Shown here in pieces: positions 1 to 10,409 of a stretch of DNA of 64,000 nt. Under the pieces are notes generated by a model. It was not told where the DNA came from, made no database searches, and saw only the letters and a list, made by a program, of their open reading frames with translations. Position numbers and translations under genes: made by a program. Source of the stretch: Thalassotalea sp. (GTDB lineage: Bacteria; Pseudomonadota; Gammaproteobacteria; Enterobacterales; Alteromonadaceae); the NCBI GenBank assembly GCA_022448425.1, contig JAKVCY010000195.1:35523-99522 (forward strand), read 5' to 3'. Numbering within the stretch: position 1 is the first letter of the stretch; every line of letters starts with the position of its first letter.

Positions 1-4
1 ACCG

Positions 5-1219
5 TTGTTTTCCAACTTTTCTAAATTTATGCCCGCTATTTTCTATAACGTTCGAGATTTCATACGTTTATCTAACAGCCACTTTTGGTACTACGCGGTA
101 CTCGGATTGGCTGTACCATTTTTGGCCGTCTTTCTTGAAGGTCGAGGATTTAACTCGCTTCAAATGGGGGAGATTCTCGCGGTGTTTATGGCAACACGCA
201 TTGTTGGGCCCACATTTTGGGCAATGCTAGCTGATAAAACAGGTAAACAGCTCCCTTATATTCGTTTAGGTGCAACGTTAGCGCTACTAAGTTTTATTGC
301 GTTGTTCTTTGTTGATGGATACTGGCCGATCATCATCACATTAGCGTGTTTTAGTATTTTCTGGACGGGCATGCAGCCACAGCTAGAAGTACTCACCTTA
401 ATGTCGATACGTCGAAGTGCGAAGTTCTATGCTCGTATTCGGCTTTGGGGCAGTATCGGTTTTATTGTAATTACGATGATTTCTGCTGAAGTCATTGGCA
501 TTTTTGGCAGTGAAAGTTTTATCGTATTGGGCTTCTTTATCCTGTTGGGCCTCTGGCTATCAACATTTTGGCTTAACGATATCAAGGGTTCTCAAGCCGC
601 AACGAAAAGTCCTGATGACAGCGGTATTGTGTCACGCCTCATTGCGCCAAGTTTCTTGCTTTTCTTTATCGCTGGCTTACTGTTACAACTGAGCTTTGGG
701 CCATATTATTCCTTTTTCGCCCTTTATCTTCGCGATCTAGCCTATCCAAGCTATGCGGTTGGCGTTCTACTCTCAGTTGCAGTGATTGCTGAGATTGGAA
801 TTTTTATTATCGCGGGGCGCTTATTCAAGAACTTCAGAATCAAAGTGCTGATTGTTTTCAGCTTATTAGTGACCGCTTTGCGGTGGTATTTAATGGCTTA
901 CTTCGGTGACGTCGCATGGCTCTTGGTGTTGACACAGATTACACATGCGGCGAGTTTTGGTTTGTATCACAGTGCTTCAATGCAATACATTCAGCGCCAC
1001 TTTACACTAGCACAGCAAAATAGAGCTCAAGCGGTATATGTAAGTGGCGTTTATGGAATTGGCGGAGCGATTGGAGCTTACTTAGCTGGCTTACTATGGT
1101 TAGATGGAGCTGGTGCAGAGCAGTCTTTCATTTTTGCAGCAAGTGCTGCATTGATAGCCGCCATAATTGGATTATTTATCAATATAAAGCACATAGATCC
1201 GAAAAAGCATCGGGATTAA
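5..1219 (+). CDS. MFS transporter, HcaT/nucleoside-H+ symporter-like (start may lie upstream of the window)
   Basis: 404-aa multi-TM ORF with MFS-like N-terminus (FWYYAVLGLAVPFLAVFLEGRGFNSLQMGEILAV). Confidence 0.8.
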   Translation: MFSNFSKFMPAIFYNVRDFIRLSNSHFWYYAVLGLAVPFLAVFLEGRGFNSLQMGEILAVFMATRIVGPTFWAMLADKTGKQLPYIRLGATLALLSFIALFFVDGYWPIIITLACFSIFWTGMQPQLEVLTLMSIRRSAKFYARIRLWGSIGFIVITMISAEVIGIFGSESFIVLGFFILLGLWLSTFWLNDIKGSQAATKSPDDSGIVSRLIAPSFLLFFIAGLLLQLSFGPYYSFFALYLRDLAYPSYAVGVLLSVAVIAEIGIFIIAGRLFKNFRIKVLIVFSLLVTALRWYLMAYFGDVAWLLVLTQITHAASFGLYHSASMQYIQRHFTLAQQNRAQAVYVSGVYGIGGAIGAYLAGLLWLDGAGAEQSFIFAASAALIAAIIGLFINIKHIDPKKHRD

Positions 1220-1230
1220 AAGTGAACACT

Positions 1231-1256
1231 AATACCAATTTAATGTAATTGGTATT
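1231..1256. repeat. Short dispersed palindrome AATACCAATT-N6-AATTGGTATT
   Basis: Perfect 10-bp arms; similar sequence at 6080-6106. Confidence 0.5.
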
Positions 1257-1319
1257 ATTTCTAATTCAGCGGTCGATAAAACGCTTTTTTAAGAGACCTA
1301 TAATAATAATTCGGCACTA

Positions 1320-1345
1320 AAAAGGCAGCTATTTAGCTGCCTTTT
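1320..1345. terminator. Bidirectional hairpin terminator between convergent genes
   Basis: AAAAGGCAGCT / AGCTGCCTTTT, loop ATTT. Confidence 0.75.
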
Positions 1346-1380
1346 GGTTTTGTTGCGCCGGAGATAGCCGTAAGAAAAAG

Positions 1381-1947
1381 CTAGGATTCAAAATAAATCA
1401 TCATTTCTGCTGCTTCGCAGTGGCAGTCAAAACCACATAAAATGCAGTCGTAGCCATTCAGTGCGTCTTCGCGCCACTTATCAGGATGTGATTTAATTAG
1501 CTTGCCGCCACATTTAGTGAAGTATTTTACTGCGCTATTGCCTGGGCTCTGCTTCCATAGGTGGCTAACGCCTGCTTTTGCGCCTTGTTGTTGTGCCGCA
1601 GCGATTGAGCGTTTGAGTAATTCGCTACCAATGCCGTATCCACGGTAGTTCTCGTCTACCGTGTTACATTTGAAATAGCACACGCTTTGTGGTGAAACCT
1701 GCCAAAGCTCAGGACTACACCATTTATCTATTTCCCAATTACCAACGGCATAAGTGAGTCTAAACCCGACGAGTTTTTCACCATCGAGGGCAACAAAACC
1801 AGCATTAATACCGTCTTTAATACCTTTATTGACCCAAATAGGTGTATTATCCATGTCCATGTAACCCTCACCATGCACATGGTTGGCGAGGGCGATCACT
1901 TGAGCAAAATCGCGCTCGGTAATTTCTCTATAAACTATTGTTGTCAT
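1381..1947 (-). CDS. GNAT family N-acetyltransferase
   Basis: 188 aa; acetyl-CoA loop NYRGYGIGSELLKRSI. Confidence 0.8.
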   Translation of the reverse strand: MTTIVYREITERDFAQVIALANHVHGEGYMDMDNTPIWVNKGIKDGINAGFVALDGEKLVGFRLTYAVGNWEIDKWCSPELWQVSPQSVCYFKCNTVDENYRGYGIGSELLKRSIAAAQQQGAKAGVSHLWKQSPGNSAVKYFTKCGGKLIKSHPDKWREDALNGYDCILCGFDCHCEAAEMMIYFES

Positions 1948-2041
1948 ATCAATCAGTAATTGCGTTTATCCGCTTGAACTAACGTCAAAAATAATGGCAT
2001 AGTTTGCCACTGTTTTAACACCTCCGCACCCTTTATTGACG

Positions 2042-3379
2042 ATGTACGATCCTTTACATGACAAAATTCCCGGCGTAAACGACAGTTACCCTAACAGCTA
2101 CTGGGCTGACATTTCTGGCGAAGCACCAGAGAACGATGGACAGCTAAATCAAACCCTTGAAACCGATGTTGTGATTATTGGCGCTGGTTTTACGGGCCTT
2201 TCTTGCGCGTATCACCTTGCCAACAATTACGGCATCAAAGCGATTGTGCTCGAAGCTAACCAGACAGCATGGGGCTGCAGTGGCCGCAACGCGGGCTTTG
2301 TACTTAAAAGTTCTGGCCGGAAATCATTCACGCAAATGGCGAGTGATTGGGGCGAAGAGGTTATGCGTGGCATTTACGACGAAATGGCGGCTGGCGTCGA
2401 TACTGTCAATGAGCTCATTGGTAAGGGGATTGACTGTGACCAGCAAGCACCGGGATATATTAAGGTTGCGCACAAGCCGAACAAGTTAAAAGAGCTCATT
2501 AATCTGTCAGAGATTCAACGAAAGCAGTTTAATTATCAGGTTGAAATACTGGACCAACAGCAAGTTAGAAGTCAGTACATGGACGATCAAAATGCTTTTG
2601 GAGCGATTCGGTACACGGATGGCTTTGGCTTAAACCCCTTGAAACTTGCATGGGGATACCAGAAGTTAGCGCGTGAAGCTGGTGCCACAGTTTACATAGG
2701 CTCTCCGGTAACTTCTTGGCGTGAAGACAAAGGTCGTCAAGTTGTATGTACGCCTAAGGGCGAAGTGCGTGCACAAAAAGTCGTGTTAGCGACCAATGGC
2801 TATACGCCGAAAGGTTTCCATCCTTTGGTGAATAACCGGTTCTTACCTGTGTTATCGCAAATTATTGTTACCGAGCTATTAACGGATGAGCAAATTCGTC
2901 AGTGTAATTGGCAAACCAATAATGTTGTGATGGACACGAGAGCGCTCAAGTACTACTACCGGAAATTACCTGATAATCGAATTTTGTTTGGAGGTCGCGG
3001 GGCGATTACTGGGAAAGCAGCACAAGACCCTTACTACGCTGATCGTTTACTTTCAGTGCTAAAGCAAAGTTTTCCGTCACTAAAAACACTCAATTACCAA
3101 TATGCTTGGGCAGGCTGGATTTGTATGTCGCTTGACGATATTCCACATATTCACCACAACCCTTCTCAAAATATCTTTTATGCGATGGGCTACTGCGGTG
3201 CTGGTTTGTCGTTTTCTGCACAGGCAGGCAAGCGTCTTGCCGATAGCGTAGCAGAGCAAAAACTACCGGACTTACCGATTTTTAATCGCCACTTGGCTAA
3301 GTTCCCGCTAGCACCTTTAAGAAGAGTAGGGCAATGGGGTTACTTTCAGTATGGCAAAGTTAAAGATCGCTATTTCTAA
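2042..3379 (+). CDS. FAD-dependent oxidoreductase (DAO family, PuuB/OrdL-like)
   Basis: N-terminal dinucleotide-binding motif VVIIGAGFTGLSCAYHLA; C-terminal GYCGAGLSFSAQAGKRLAD; ATG at 2042 preferred over the TTG at 2036. Confidence 0.85.
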   Translation: MYDPLHDKIPGVNDSYPNSYWADISGEAPENDGQLNQTLETDVVIIGAGFTGLSCAYHLANNYGIKAIVLEANQTAWGCSGRNAGFVLKSSGRKSFTQMASDWGEEVMRGIYDEMAAGVDTVNELIGKGIDCDQQAPGYIKVAHKPNKLKELINLSEIQRKQFNYQVEILDQQQVRSQYMDDQNAFGAIRYTDGFGLNPLKLAWGYQKLAREAGATVYIGSPVTSWREDKGRQVVCTPKGEVRAQKVVLATNGYTPKGFHPLVNNRFLPVLSQIIVTELLTDEQIRQCNWQTNNVVMDTRALKYYYRKLPDNRILFGGRGAITGKAAQDPYYADRLLSVLKQSFPSLKTLNYQYAWAGWICMSLDDIPHIHHNPSQNIFYAMGYCGAGLSFSAQAGKRLADSVAEQKLPDLPIFNRHLAKFPLAPLRRVGQWGYFQYGKVKDRYF

Positions 3380-3417
3380 GCTGTTTAGTTCGTTGAAATT
3401 GAACTTGAAGAAATAAG

Positions 3418-3463
3418 AAAGCCGCACAGTTTTAGCTAACATCAGCTAAAACTGTGCGGCTTT
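3418..3463. terminator. Bidirectional hairpin terminator, 20-bp perfect stem
   Basis: AAAGCCGCACAGTTTTAGCT / AGCTAAAACTGTGCGGCTTT with 6-nt loop between convergent CDSs. Confidence 0.85.
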
Positions 3464-3511
3464 TTTGATAACTCTTTTGGTGAGAAGTTATTTTCTAAGC
3501 CGTATTTGATT

Positions 3512-5908
3512 CTATAACAGGTCAATACTCTTTATAGCAGAGGTAATGATACCTGAAGGCGAGGTAATGGTTATCTCTAATACGCCAGTCTCAGGGTCAC
3601 CTTCTAGCGGGTTAATAATCACAAAGCTAATGGTGCTAGGGTTTAATGTATCAGGCACCGTGAAGCTTGTAATACCTTGTAAATCGCCGACTGTGCTAGA
3701 AATTGACACTAAGGTATCTCTAGGCATTGCCTGATTTGCCGTATCAGCGATATACAGATTGAAATTAATTGAGCTGTCGTCGGCTATATCAGGAATCGTT
3801 GCACTTACGCCCGTGTCGTTGTTTTCATAAACATCGCCATTTTGAGAATTAGTTAAACTAAATAAAGCGCTAGAGCTCGCCATGTCCATGACTAATGACT
3901 TTCTCACGTGTATAGCTTGGTTCCCTTCGCTTGCGCAGCTGTCACCTTGACACTGAGGGCCGTTAAACAGTCCATCTTGGGTGCTAAATGCGTTGTCGTT
4001 GTTGAAGTCTAAGAAGGTTTCACCATTGTCATATTGTTGGTTTTCATTGTCATCGCGATACGCTTCTGACATATCAACAAAACCTGATGCCTGCACGGTT
4101 GAACGACCAAAACCAGAAGATACAGCATTACTTACAATCGCATCGCCATCGGCATCATCAAAGGTGTTGTTACCATTAGTGTCAAAGAATGTTTCGTGAC
4201 CTAGTGCTGTAGCTAATATTGTAATGCGGTGATCAGGTACTCTTGGTTCGGCACTAGTCCAAGTTACTGAACAGGCGCCATTAGTTGTCGTACAGCTCGG
4301 CTGGATCATGCCACCTTCGGTTGTAAAGTTCACCGTTGTACCATCAGGTACTGGGTTATTGAAGTTATCAGCAAGTTGGGCGGTAATCGTGGCTTCTACA
4401 CCATTGAACATTGCAGCTTCCGGGTTATGAATGCTGGTAGAAATAGTAAGTGAACGTTGCTCAGGTAAACCTGTATTAACAGACAATAAGTCTGATTGGG
4501 TTTGCACTTCAATTGTTTCGCTATCAACGGTCATCGCAGATTTAGCGGTAACGCGCACTGCCGTAGGAACTGTACCAGCCGTTACTTTAGTAGTAATCAC
4601 GCCTTCGCTATTGGTTAACCCCGATGTTGGATTAAGCGTTATTCCACCTACGCTTGTGTCTAGTACAAAGTCGACTTGCTGTTGTGCAAGTGGGTTATTA
4701 AGTGCACTTTTTACTAAGAAGGTTAAGGTTGAGGTTTCTTGCTTGCCTTGACCGCCTGTTCCCTTGAGTACAATAGAGGTTGGCTCAGCAGAAATAAATT
4801 CAATCGACCCCAATGACTCACCTGCTATTGAAATAACCGATGATGCAGTGCTGGTGATACCATTAACGGTAATAGAGGCGATGATAACGTCGTCAATACC
4901 ACTTGAACCTGCACAGCTTAAGTCTTCAAAAGTCGCATTTGCAGCCCCTTTGATGGAAAACACACTATCGTCTAGATTAGCGTCACCACTTTGTGCACAG
5001 TTAGAGGTAAAACTTACAGCCGTTGGCGTTGTTACTAACTCGCCATTGCCATCAACTAATGCAACGCTAAGTCCCACGGTTCCACCGGCGCTAATGCTAT
5101 CGGTACCTAGCGCAATTTCACCTTCAATAAAGCTGTCGTTGTCGTCTAGGTAACCAATACGAACACCTTCATCGACAATAACTGCATCCGCAGCTATCAC
5201 TTCATAATTAATCCGAGCAGGTGATACCTCGCTATCATCAATTGATACGGTAATGACACCGGCACCCAATTGATCATTTCCTGAAAGCGATACGCTTGCC
5301 GTGCCTTCTGCATTAGAAAGGGCGGTGGTTGTTACAAGTTCACCGACATCGGCTGTGAAGGTGACGATTTCACCTTCTACTGGTTGGCTGTCTGCGTTGG
5401 TAAGTGTTGCCCTAATTTGTACTTGTTCGTCAGCTTTAAATTGGCTTGTGGCTACGCCGCCTAATAGTAGTTCTGCAGAGATGTTGAATGACTGCTCTGC
5501 TGGCTCAGTAGTAAACTCAAAATCCTGGGCATCTGATAGCGTCTCGAGCGATGCGGTTATCGTACCAGCACCACCCGCTAGATCTTCATTCGTCACGATC
5601 ACAATTGCTTGGCCTGCGCTATTGGTGAGCTTTGTACTTGCAGACAATGCCCCTAACGTACTGTCAAAGGTGATCGTTCTGCCTGCAATGATGGCATTAT
5701 TCTCATCGTAGAGAGTCGCTACGACAGTAACTTCCTCATCAGCTTCGAAGCTTTGTTGGGCTTCGCCACTAGCATTTTGGATAGCGAGTACAATACTCGT
5801 TGGAGTTGGATTAGAATCAGGGTCGGTAGTGTTTTCACCAGAGCTACCATTACAGCCCGAGAGTAGTGCAATACTTGCGATAATAATTGTTGCAAACAAT
5901 TTTTTCAT
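3512..5908 (-). CDS. Lipoprotein with tandem Ig-like (Big_1/invasin-type) domains
   Basis: Lipobox LLSGCNGSSG after trimming to ATG at 5908; repeated NPVPDGTTVNFTT / SNAEGTASV-type Ig-like segments. Confidence 0.8.
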   Translation of the reverse strand: MKKLFATIIIASIALLSGCNGSSGENTTDPDSNPTPTSIVLAIQNASGEAQQSFEADEEVTVVATLYDENNAIIAGRTITFDSTLGALSASTKLTNSAGQAIVIVTNEDLAGGAGTITASLETLSDAQDFEFTTEPAEQSFNISAELLLGGVATSQFKADEQVQIRATLTNADSQPVEGEIVTFTADVGELVTTTALSNAEGTASVSLSGNDQLGAGVITVSIDDSEVSPARINYEVIAADAVIVDEGVRIGYLDDNDSFIEGEIALGTDSISAGGTVGLSVALVDGNGELVTTPTAVSFTSNCAQSGDANLDDSVFSIKGAANATFEDLSCAGSSGIDDVIIASITVNGITSTASSVISIAGESLGSIEFISAEPTSIVLKGTGGQGKQETSTLTFLVKSALNNPLAQQQVDFVLDTSVGGITLNPTSGLTNSEGVITTKVTAGTVPTAVRVTAKSAMTVDSETIEVQTQSDLLSVNTGLPEQRSLTISTSIHNPEAAMFNGVEATITAQLADNFNNPVPDGTTVNFTTEGGMIQPSCTTTNGACSVTWTSAEPRVPDHRITILATALGHETFFDTNGNNTFDDADGDAIVSNAVSSGFGRSTVQASGFVDMSEAYRDDNENQQYDNGETFLDFNNDNAFSTQDGLFNGPQCQGDSCASEGNQAIHVRKSLVMDMASSSALFSLTNSQNGDVYENNDTGVSATIPDIADDSSINFNLYIADTANQAMPRDTLVSISSTVGDLQGITSFTVPDTLNPSTISFVIINPLEGDPETGVLEITITSPSGIITSAIKSIDLL

Positions 5909-6079
5909 GGAGATGCCTATTGAAGGTATTGTTTTTATTAACGTTAGCAAGAATAAAGTTCTCATTTGTAAATGTCTATTGTTATCCATGACAATGGATT
6001 CAATTTCAAGGCGCTAGAGCGTTATTTTGAAGCTCAGATTACGCTGAGATTCGAACACTGCTCAGTATAGATGATACTC

Positions 6080-6106
6080 ATATCAATTTAGTGTAATTGG
6101 TATTAT
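6080..6106. repeat. Second copy of the ATACCAATT/AATTGGTAT intergenic palindrome
   Basis: ATATCAATTTAGTGTAATTGGTATTA. Confidence 0.45.
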
Positions 6107-6322
6107 TGCACCCGCTTAAAATGGGGACTACTGCGTTAAGCAACCTAACTTTTAAGGCGAGCTGAATAGTTTTATAAGCTCAATGCTCGTATAGTAGTGG
6201 CTGATAGCAGTAAAAAATAACAATAACAATGTGATAAGGCAGGGTTCAATAAACGAACTATGCACAGCTTATCTGCTAATCAAGTAATAATATTTAGAGT
6301 GTGTAAGAGAGATAAATTGATA

Positions 6323-8527
6323 ATGAAATACAATAAACTTTTAAGTGCCATGCTAGTTTCTGGCGCACTGTGGGGCTGTAACCAGTCAACAGAAACTGCG
6401 GCTTCGACAGAAGCTCAAGTAAAGCCAGCAGAAGCTACACAACAGGCGATAAAAGCAGCAGAAAAAACAGACGAAAACGCTGCAGCGGCGTTATTGCTAT
6501 CTGAGTGGACAGGTCCATTCGAGGGTGTTCCAGCGTTTGATAAAGTAGAAGTTTCTGGCCTTAAGGCAGCCTTAGAGAAAGGTATGGAACTAAACCTTGC
6601 TGAAATTGAAGCAATTGCTAACAACCCGGAAGCAGCAACTTTCGATAATACTATTGTTGCCATGGAGCGAAGCGGCAGCGTTTTAGATCGCATTTTCACT
6701 TACTGGGGCATTTGGGCGTCAAACAACTCATCGCCAGAATTCAGACAAATTCAAGGTGAAATGGCGCCAAAACTATCAGCCTTTTTCTCTAAAATTAATC
6801 AAAACGAAAAATTATTCGCGCGTGTAGCAGCGGTCTATAACGGCGAAGAAATGAAAACATTACGCAAGGATCAACAGCGCTTAGTTTGGCTTGTGTACAA
6901 TGGTTTTGCGCGTAATGGTGCAACCTTGGAAGGTGATGCAAAAGCGCGCTATGCAGAAATTAACCAACGCCTTGCAGAACTTCATACTAAGTTTGCCAAC
7001 AACGTACTAGCTGACGAAGAAAACTATGTGTTGTATCTAGATGAGTCACAATTAGGTGGCTTAACTGAGTCAATCAAAAACGCTGCCGCATCTGCGGCTA
7101 AAGAACGTGGTAAAGAAGGCAAGTTTGCGGTAACCAATACGCGTTCTTCAATGGACCCGTTCTTAACATACTCGACAGAGCGTGAGTTACGTAAAAAAGT
7201 TTGGGAAACCTACTACAACCGTGGTGACAACGGTGATGAGTTTGATAACAACGCATTAATCAAAGAAATTCTAACACTTCGCCATGAGCGCGTTGGCTTG
7301 TTGGGTTATGACAACTATGCGTCTTGGCGCTTAGAAGATCGTATGGCTAAAAAGCCTGAGAATGCGATCGCATTGATGGAAAAAGTATGGCCAGCAGCAA
7401 TTGCTCGCGTTGATCAAGAAGTTGCTGACATGATGGAAATCGCGAAAGCAGATGGCATCAAAGAATTCAAACCTTGGGATTACCGTTACTACGCTGAAAA
7501 AGTGCGTATGAAGAAATATGCATTGGATTCAAATGAAGTAAAACAGTACCTGCAAGTTGAGAAGCTACAAGAAGCAATGTTCTATGTTTCAGGTCGTCTA
7601 TTTAACTATGACTTCACTGAGATTACTGATGGCTCGGTACCTGTTTTCCACGAAGATGTGCGTGTTTGGGACGTTAAAGATAAAACTTCAGGCGAACACA
7701 TTGGTTTATTCTATTTAGATCCATACGCTCGTAAAGGTAAGCGCAGTGGTGCTTGGGCTACAACTTATCGTAGCCACACGACATTTGATGGTAAAACAAA
7801 TGTTCTTTCGTCAAACAACTCTAACTTTATTAAAGGTAAAGATGGCGAACCAACACTAGTATCGTTTGATGATGCCGAAACATTCTTCCACGAGTTTGGC
7901 CATGCACTTCATTTCTTAGCATCTAATGTTGAATATCCTACGTTAAATGGCGGTGTCCGTGATTACACTGAGTTCCAGTCTCAGTTATTAGAGCGTTGGT
8001 TAACGACTGATGAAGTGATCAACAAGTACTTGGTTCACTATAAAACTGGCGAGCCAATGCCAAAAGAGCTAGTTGCTAAAATCAAGCAAGCGGCAACCTT
8101 TAACGAAGGCTTTAAAACGACAGAGTACTTAGCGTCAGCGATTATCGATATGAAGCTGCACACAACAGACCCTGCTAACATTGACCCAGACGCGTTTGAA
8201 CGTGATGAGTTAGCTAAGTTGAATATGCCATCGTCTATCGTAATGCGTCACCGCACACCACACTTCGGTCATGTGTTCAGTGGTGAAGGCTACTCGGCTG
8301 CATACTATGGTTACATGTGGGCAGAAGTATTGACGTCAGATGCATCAGAAGCATTTGAAGAAGCTGAAGGCGGTTACTACGATGAGGAAGTGGCAGCTAA
8401 ACTCGTTGAGCATTTATTTAGCGTGCGTAATGCCGTTGATCCGGCTGAAGCTTACCGAGCTTTCCGCGGTCGAGATGCTGTTGTTGATGCGTTAATGCGT
8501 GATCGTGGTTTTCCTGTAACGAAATAA
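6323..8527 (+). CDS. M3 family metallopeptidase (peptidyl-dipeptidase Dcp-like), lipoprotein
   Basis: Zinc motif FFHEFGHALHF; lipobox GALWGC after trimming to ATG at 6323. Confidence 0.9.
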   Translation: MKYNKLLSAMLVSGALWGCNQSTETAASTEAQVKPAEATQQAIKAAEKTDENAAAALLLSEWTGPFEGVPAFDKVEVSGLKAALEKGMELNLAEIEAIANNPEAATFDNTIVAMERSGSVLDRIFTYWGIWASNNSSPEFRQIQGEMAPKLSAFFSKINQNEKLFARVAAVYNGEEMKTLRKDQQRLVWLVYNGFARNGATLEGDAKARYAEINQRLAELHTKFANNVLADEENYVLYLDESQLGGLTESIKNAAASAAKERGKEGKFAVTNTRSSMDPFLTYSTERELRKKVWETYYNRGDNGDEFDNNALIKEILTLRHERVGLLGYDNYASWRLEDRMAKKPENAIALMEKVWPAAIARVDQEVADMMEIAKADGIKEFKPWDYRYYAEKVRMKKYALDSNEVKQYLQVEKLQEAMFYVSGRLFNYDFTEITDGSVPVFHEDVRVWDVKDKTSGEHIGLFYLDPYARKGKRSGAWATTYRSHTTFDGKTNVLSSNNSNFIKGKDGEPTLVSFDDAETFFHEFGHALHFLASNVEYPTLNGGVRDYTEFQSQLLERWLTTDEVINKYLVHYKTGEPMPKELVAKIKQAATFNEGFKTTEYLASAIIDMKLHTTDPANIDPDAFERDELAKLNMPSSIVMRHRTPHFGHVFSGEGYSAAYYGYMWAEVLTSDASEAFEEAEGGYYDEEVAAKLVEHLFSVRNAVDPAEAYRAFRGRDAVVDALMRDRGFPVTK

Positions 8528-8565
8528 AAAACGTTTGACATAATGTGTTATCGTTACAATCCGAA

Positions 8566-8594
8566 AAAAAGCCCACTATCTAAGTGGGCTTTTT
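8566..8594 (+). terminator. Rho-independent terminator after the M3 peptidase
   Basis: AAAAAGCCCACT / AGTGGGCTTTTT. Confidence 0.8.
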
Positions 8595-8637
8595 GTTCGT
8601 CGTTAATAATAAAAGTAGCAAAAGAAAGGGAGATAAA

Positions 8638-9180
8638 ATGGAAGTCGCTAATAGTGAACGCTTGCGCTATCGCTTGCTTACTGAAGAGGATGCACAACTA
8701 TTGTTCGAGCTAGATCAAGATGTTGAAGTAATGCGCTACATTAATGGTGGTCATATGACCACAATGACTGAGATTAATGAAAAGTTTATACCGCGTCTGA
8801 ACGCTTATCTGAACTCAGAAAAAGGTTGGGGACTTTGGGGCGTATTTACAGAAACAGAGAATCGTTATTTAGGCTGGGTGTTAGTGCGGCCGATGAATTA
8901 TTTTAGTAATTCACCTGAGTATAAAAATTTAGAGCTTGGTTGGCGATTCAAGCGAGAGTCGTGGGGGCGTGGTTATGCAACGGAAGCGGCAAAGCAGATC
9001 AAAAAAGCGCTGATAGAAAATGGTGGTGTTGAAACATTTAGTGCCATTGCAGTACTCGATAATGTTGGTTCGATCAATATCATGACAAAGCTTGGAATGG
9101 AGTTTGTTAAGCAATATGTTCATCAAGACAACCAGCTTGGCGATATGGATGTTGTTTATTATCAGTGTGATGCTATCTAG
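8638..9180 (+). CDS. GNAT family acetyltransferase (RimJ/RimL-like)
   Basis: RLRYRLLTEEDAQLLFELDQDVEVMRYI ... WGRGYATEAAKQI; GGGAGA RBS before ATG 8638. Confidence 0.85.
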   Translation: MEVANSERLRYRLLTEEDAQLLFELDQDVEVMRYINGGHMTTMTEINEKFIPRLNAYLNSEKGWGLWGVFTETENRYLGWVLVRPMNYFSNSPEYKNLELGWRFKRESWGRGYATEAAKQIKKALIENGGVETFSAIAVLDNVGSINIMTKLGMEFVKQYVHQDNQLGDMDVVYYQCDAI

Positions 9181-9279
9181 TTTTATGCTGCGCATGAAAC
9201 CTGAATGCTGGGGAAAAGAAAGCTAAGTCCAGCATTTGTTCGTATTAGTTACAGAGATTTTTTTTGGAGCGAACACGTA

Positions 9280-9543
9280 ATGAAGAATGAACTAGACGTT
9301 AAGCAAGGCCTGACAGTATTTAATCAGGTGTTGAGTAAAGGTGAGTTGCAAGAAGGGAAATATCAGTGGCAGGGTTTAACGGCTTGGCATGATATAGATG
9401 GTTATACTTGTTACCTTCAGTACAACCAAGTGTTGGTTACATTAATGTTCCACGGCAAGTACGCTACCGATTACCCCAATGACGATGCGTGGCATCAATT
9501 TATGAAAAAAATAAAACTAGTCGCTCAAGAAACGAGCGTCTAG
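9280..9543 (+). CDS. DUF3081 family protein
   Basis: Small protein MKNELDVKQGLTVFNQVLSKGELQEGKYQWQGL; GGAG upstream of ATG 9280. Confidence 0.6.
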   Translation: MKNELDVKQGLTVFNQVLSKGELQEGKYQWQGLTAWHDIDGYTCYLQYNQVLVTLMFHGKYATDYPNDDAWHQFMKKIKLVAQETSV

Positions 9544-9611
9544 CTTTTCGTTTTGTTATCAAATGGGTAATGGGATTGGCGTAATAAACAGCGCATGGAA
9601 GATAATGCTTA

Positions 9612-10409
9612 TTACCATGATATCGGCTGACCATCCCAATCAATATATTTGAGGTTATCTGTTCGTTCTTGCACGGCTTGTTCTGATAAACGTGTAACAA
9701 AAGCTCTTATCTCTTCGTCATTCGCATCCGCAGCATGTCCTTCGGTCAAAGCAAACAGCCTTTTTGCAACGAACTCTGTGCTGAACAATTTCCCCTTCGG
9801 CACATTGCGCTGAAACGGTTTAGAAAGTGGCGTATCTGTAGTGCCAGGATGAAACAAAATGAACTTAAGCGCTTTAGCTCTTCGTTGGCATTCTATCGCT
9901 AATGTTCTTACGGCCATATTGAGGGCTGCTTTTGACGAACGATAGCTGTACCAGCCACCGAGCTTATTGTCATTGATGCTGCCGATTCGTGCACTAAAAA
10001 TGGTAATGGTCGATGCCTGCTGCTCGATTCTTGGCACGATGTTCTTGAGCCAAAGCATCGGCGTTAATGTGTTTGCCGTTATTACAGTGAGATAGCTATC
10101 AAGTGAGAAGTCTTCGACTTTTTTCTCTGGAAATACGCCATTTCCGTGAAGAATACCGTTACAAATGTAGACATTATTGATGCGGTAAAAAGAAAAAATT
10201 TCTTCAACTGTTTCAGCAATGCTCTCTTCGCTGTAGTTGCAAGTTTTGAGCACTATATTTTCTTGGCCCTGCAACTGTGGGGCTTCTAACGGATTACGCG
10301 TGACCGCCACCACCTTTTCACCGCGATCTATTATCATTTTTATGAGTGCTTGTGCGATATAGCTACTTGCGCCGATGACTAACGTTACGGATTGAGCTTG
10401 CATTTTCAC
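9612..10409 (-). CDS. Short-chain dehydrogenase/reductase
   Basis: Rossmann start LVIGASSYIAQAL and YRSSKAAL active-site motif. Confidence 0.85.
   Translation of the reverse strand: MKMQAQSVTLVIGASSYIAQALIKMIIDRGEKVVAVTRNPLEAPQLQGQENIVLKTCNYSEESIAETVEEIFSFYRINNVYICNGILHGNGVFPEKKVEDFSLDSYLTVITANTLTPMLWLKNIVPRIEQQASTITIFSARIGSINDNKLGGWYSYRSSKAALNMAVRTLAIECQRRAKALKFILFHPGTTDTPLSKPFQRNVPKGKLFSTEFVAKRLFALTEGHAADANDEEIRAFVTRLSEQAVQERTDNLKYIDWDGQPISW

Noticed and set aside
4431-5711. Several ORFs of 106-136 aa antisense to the Ig-like lipoprotein
   Set aside because: Antisense shadows of a repetitive coding gene; composition mirrors the opposite strand.
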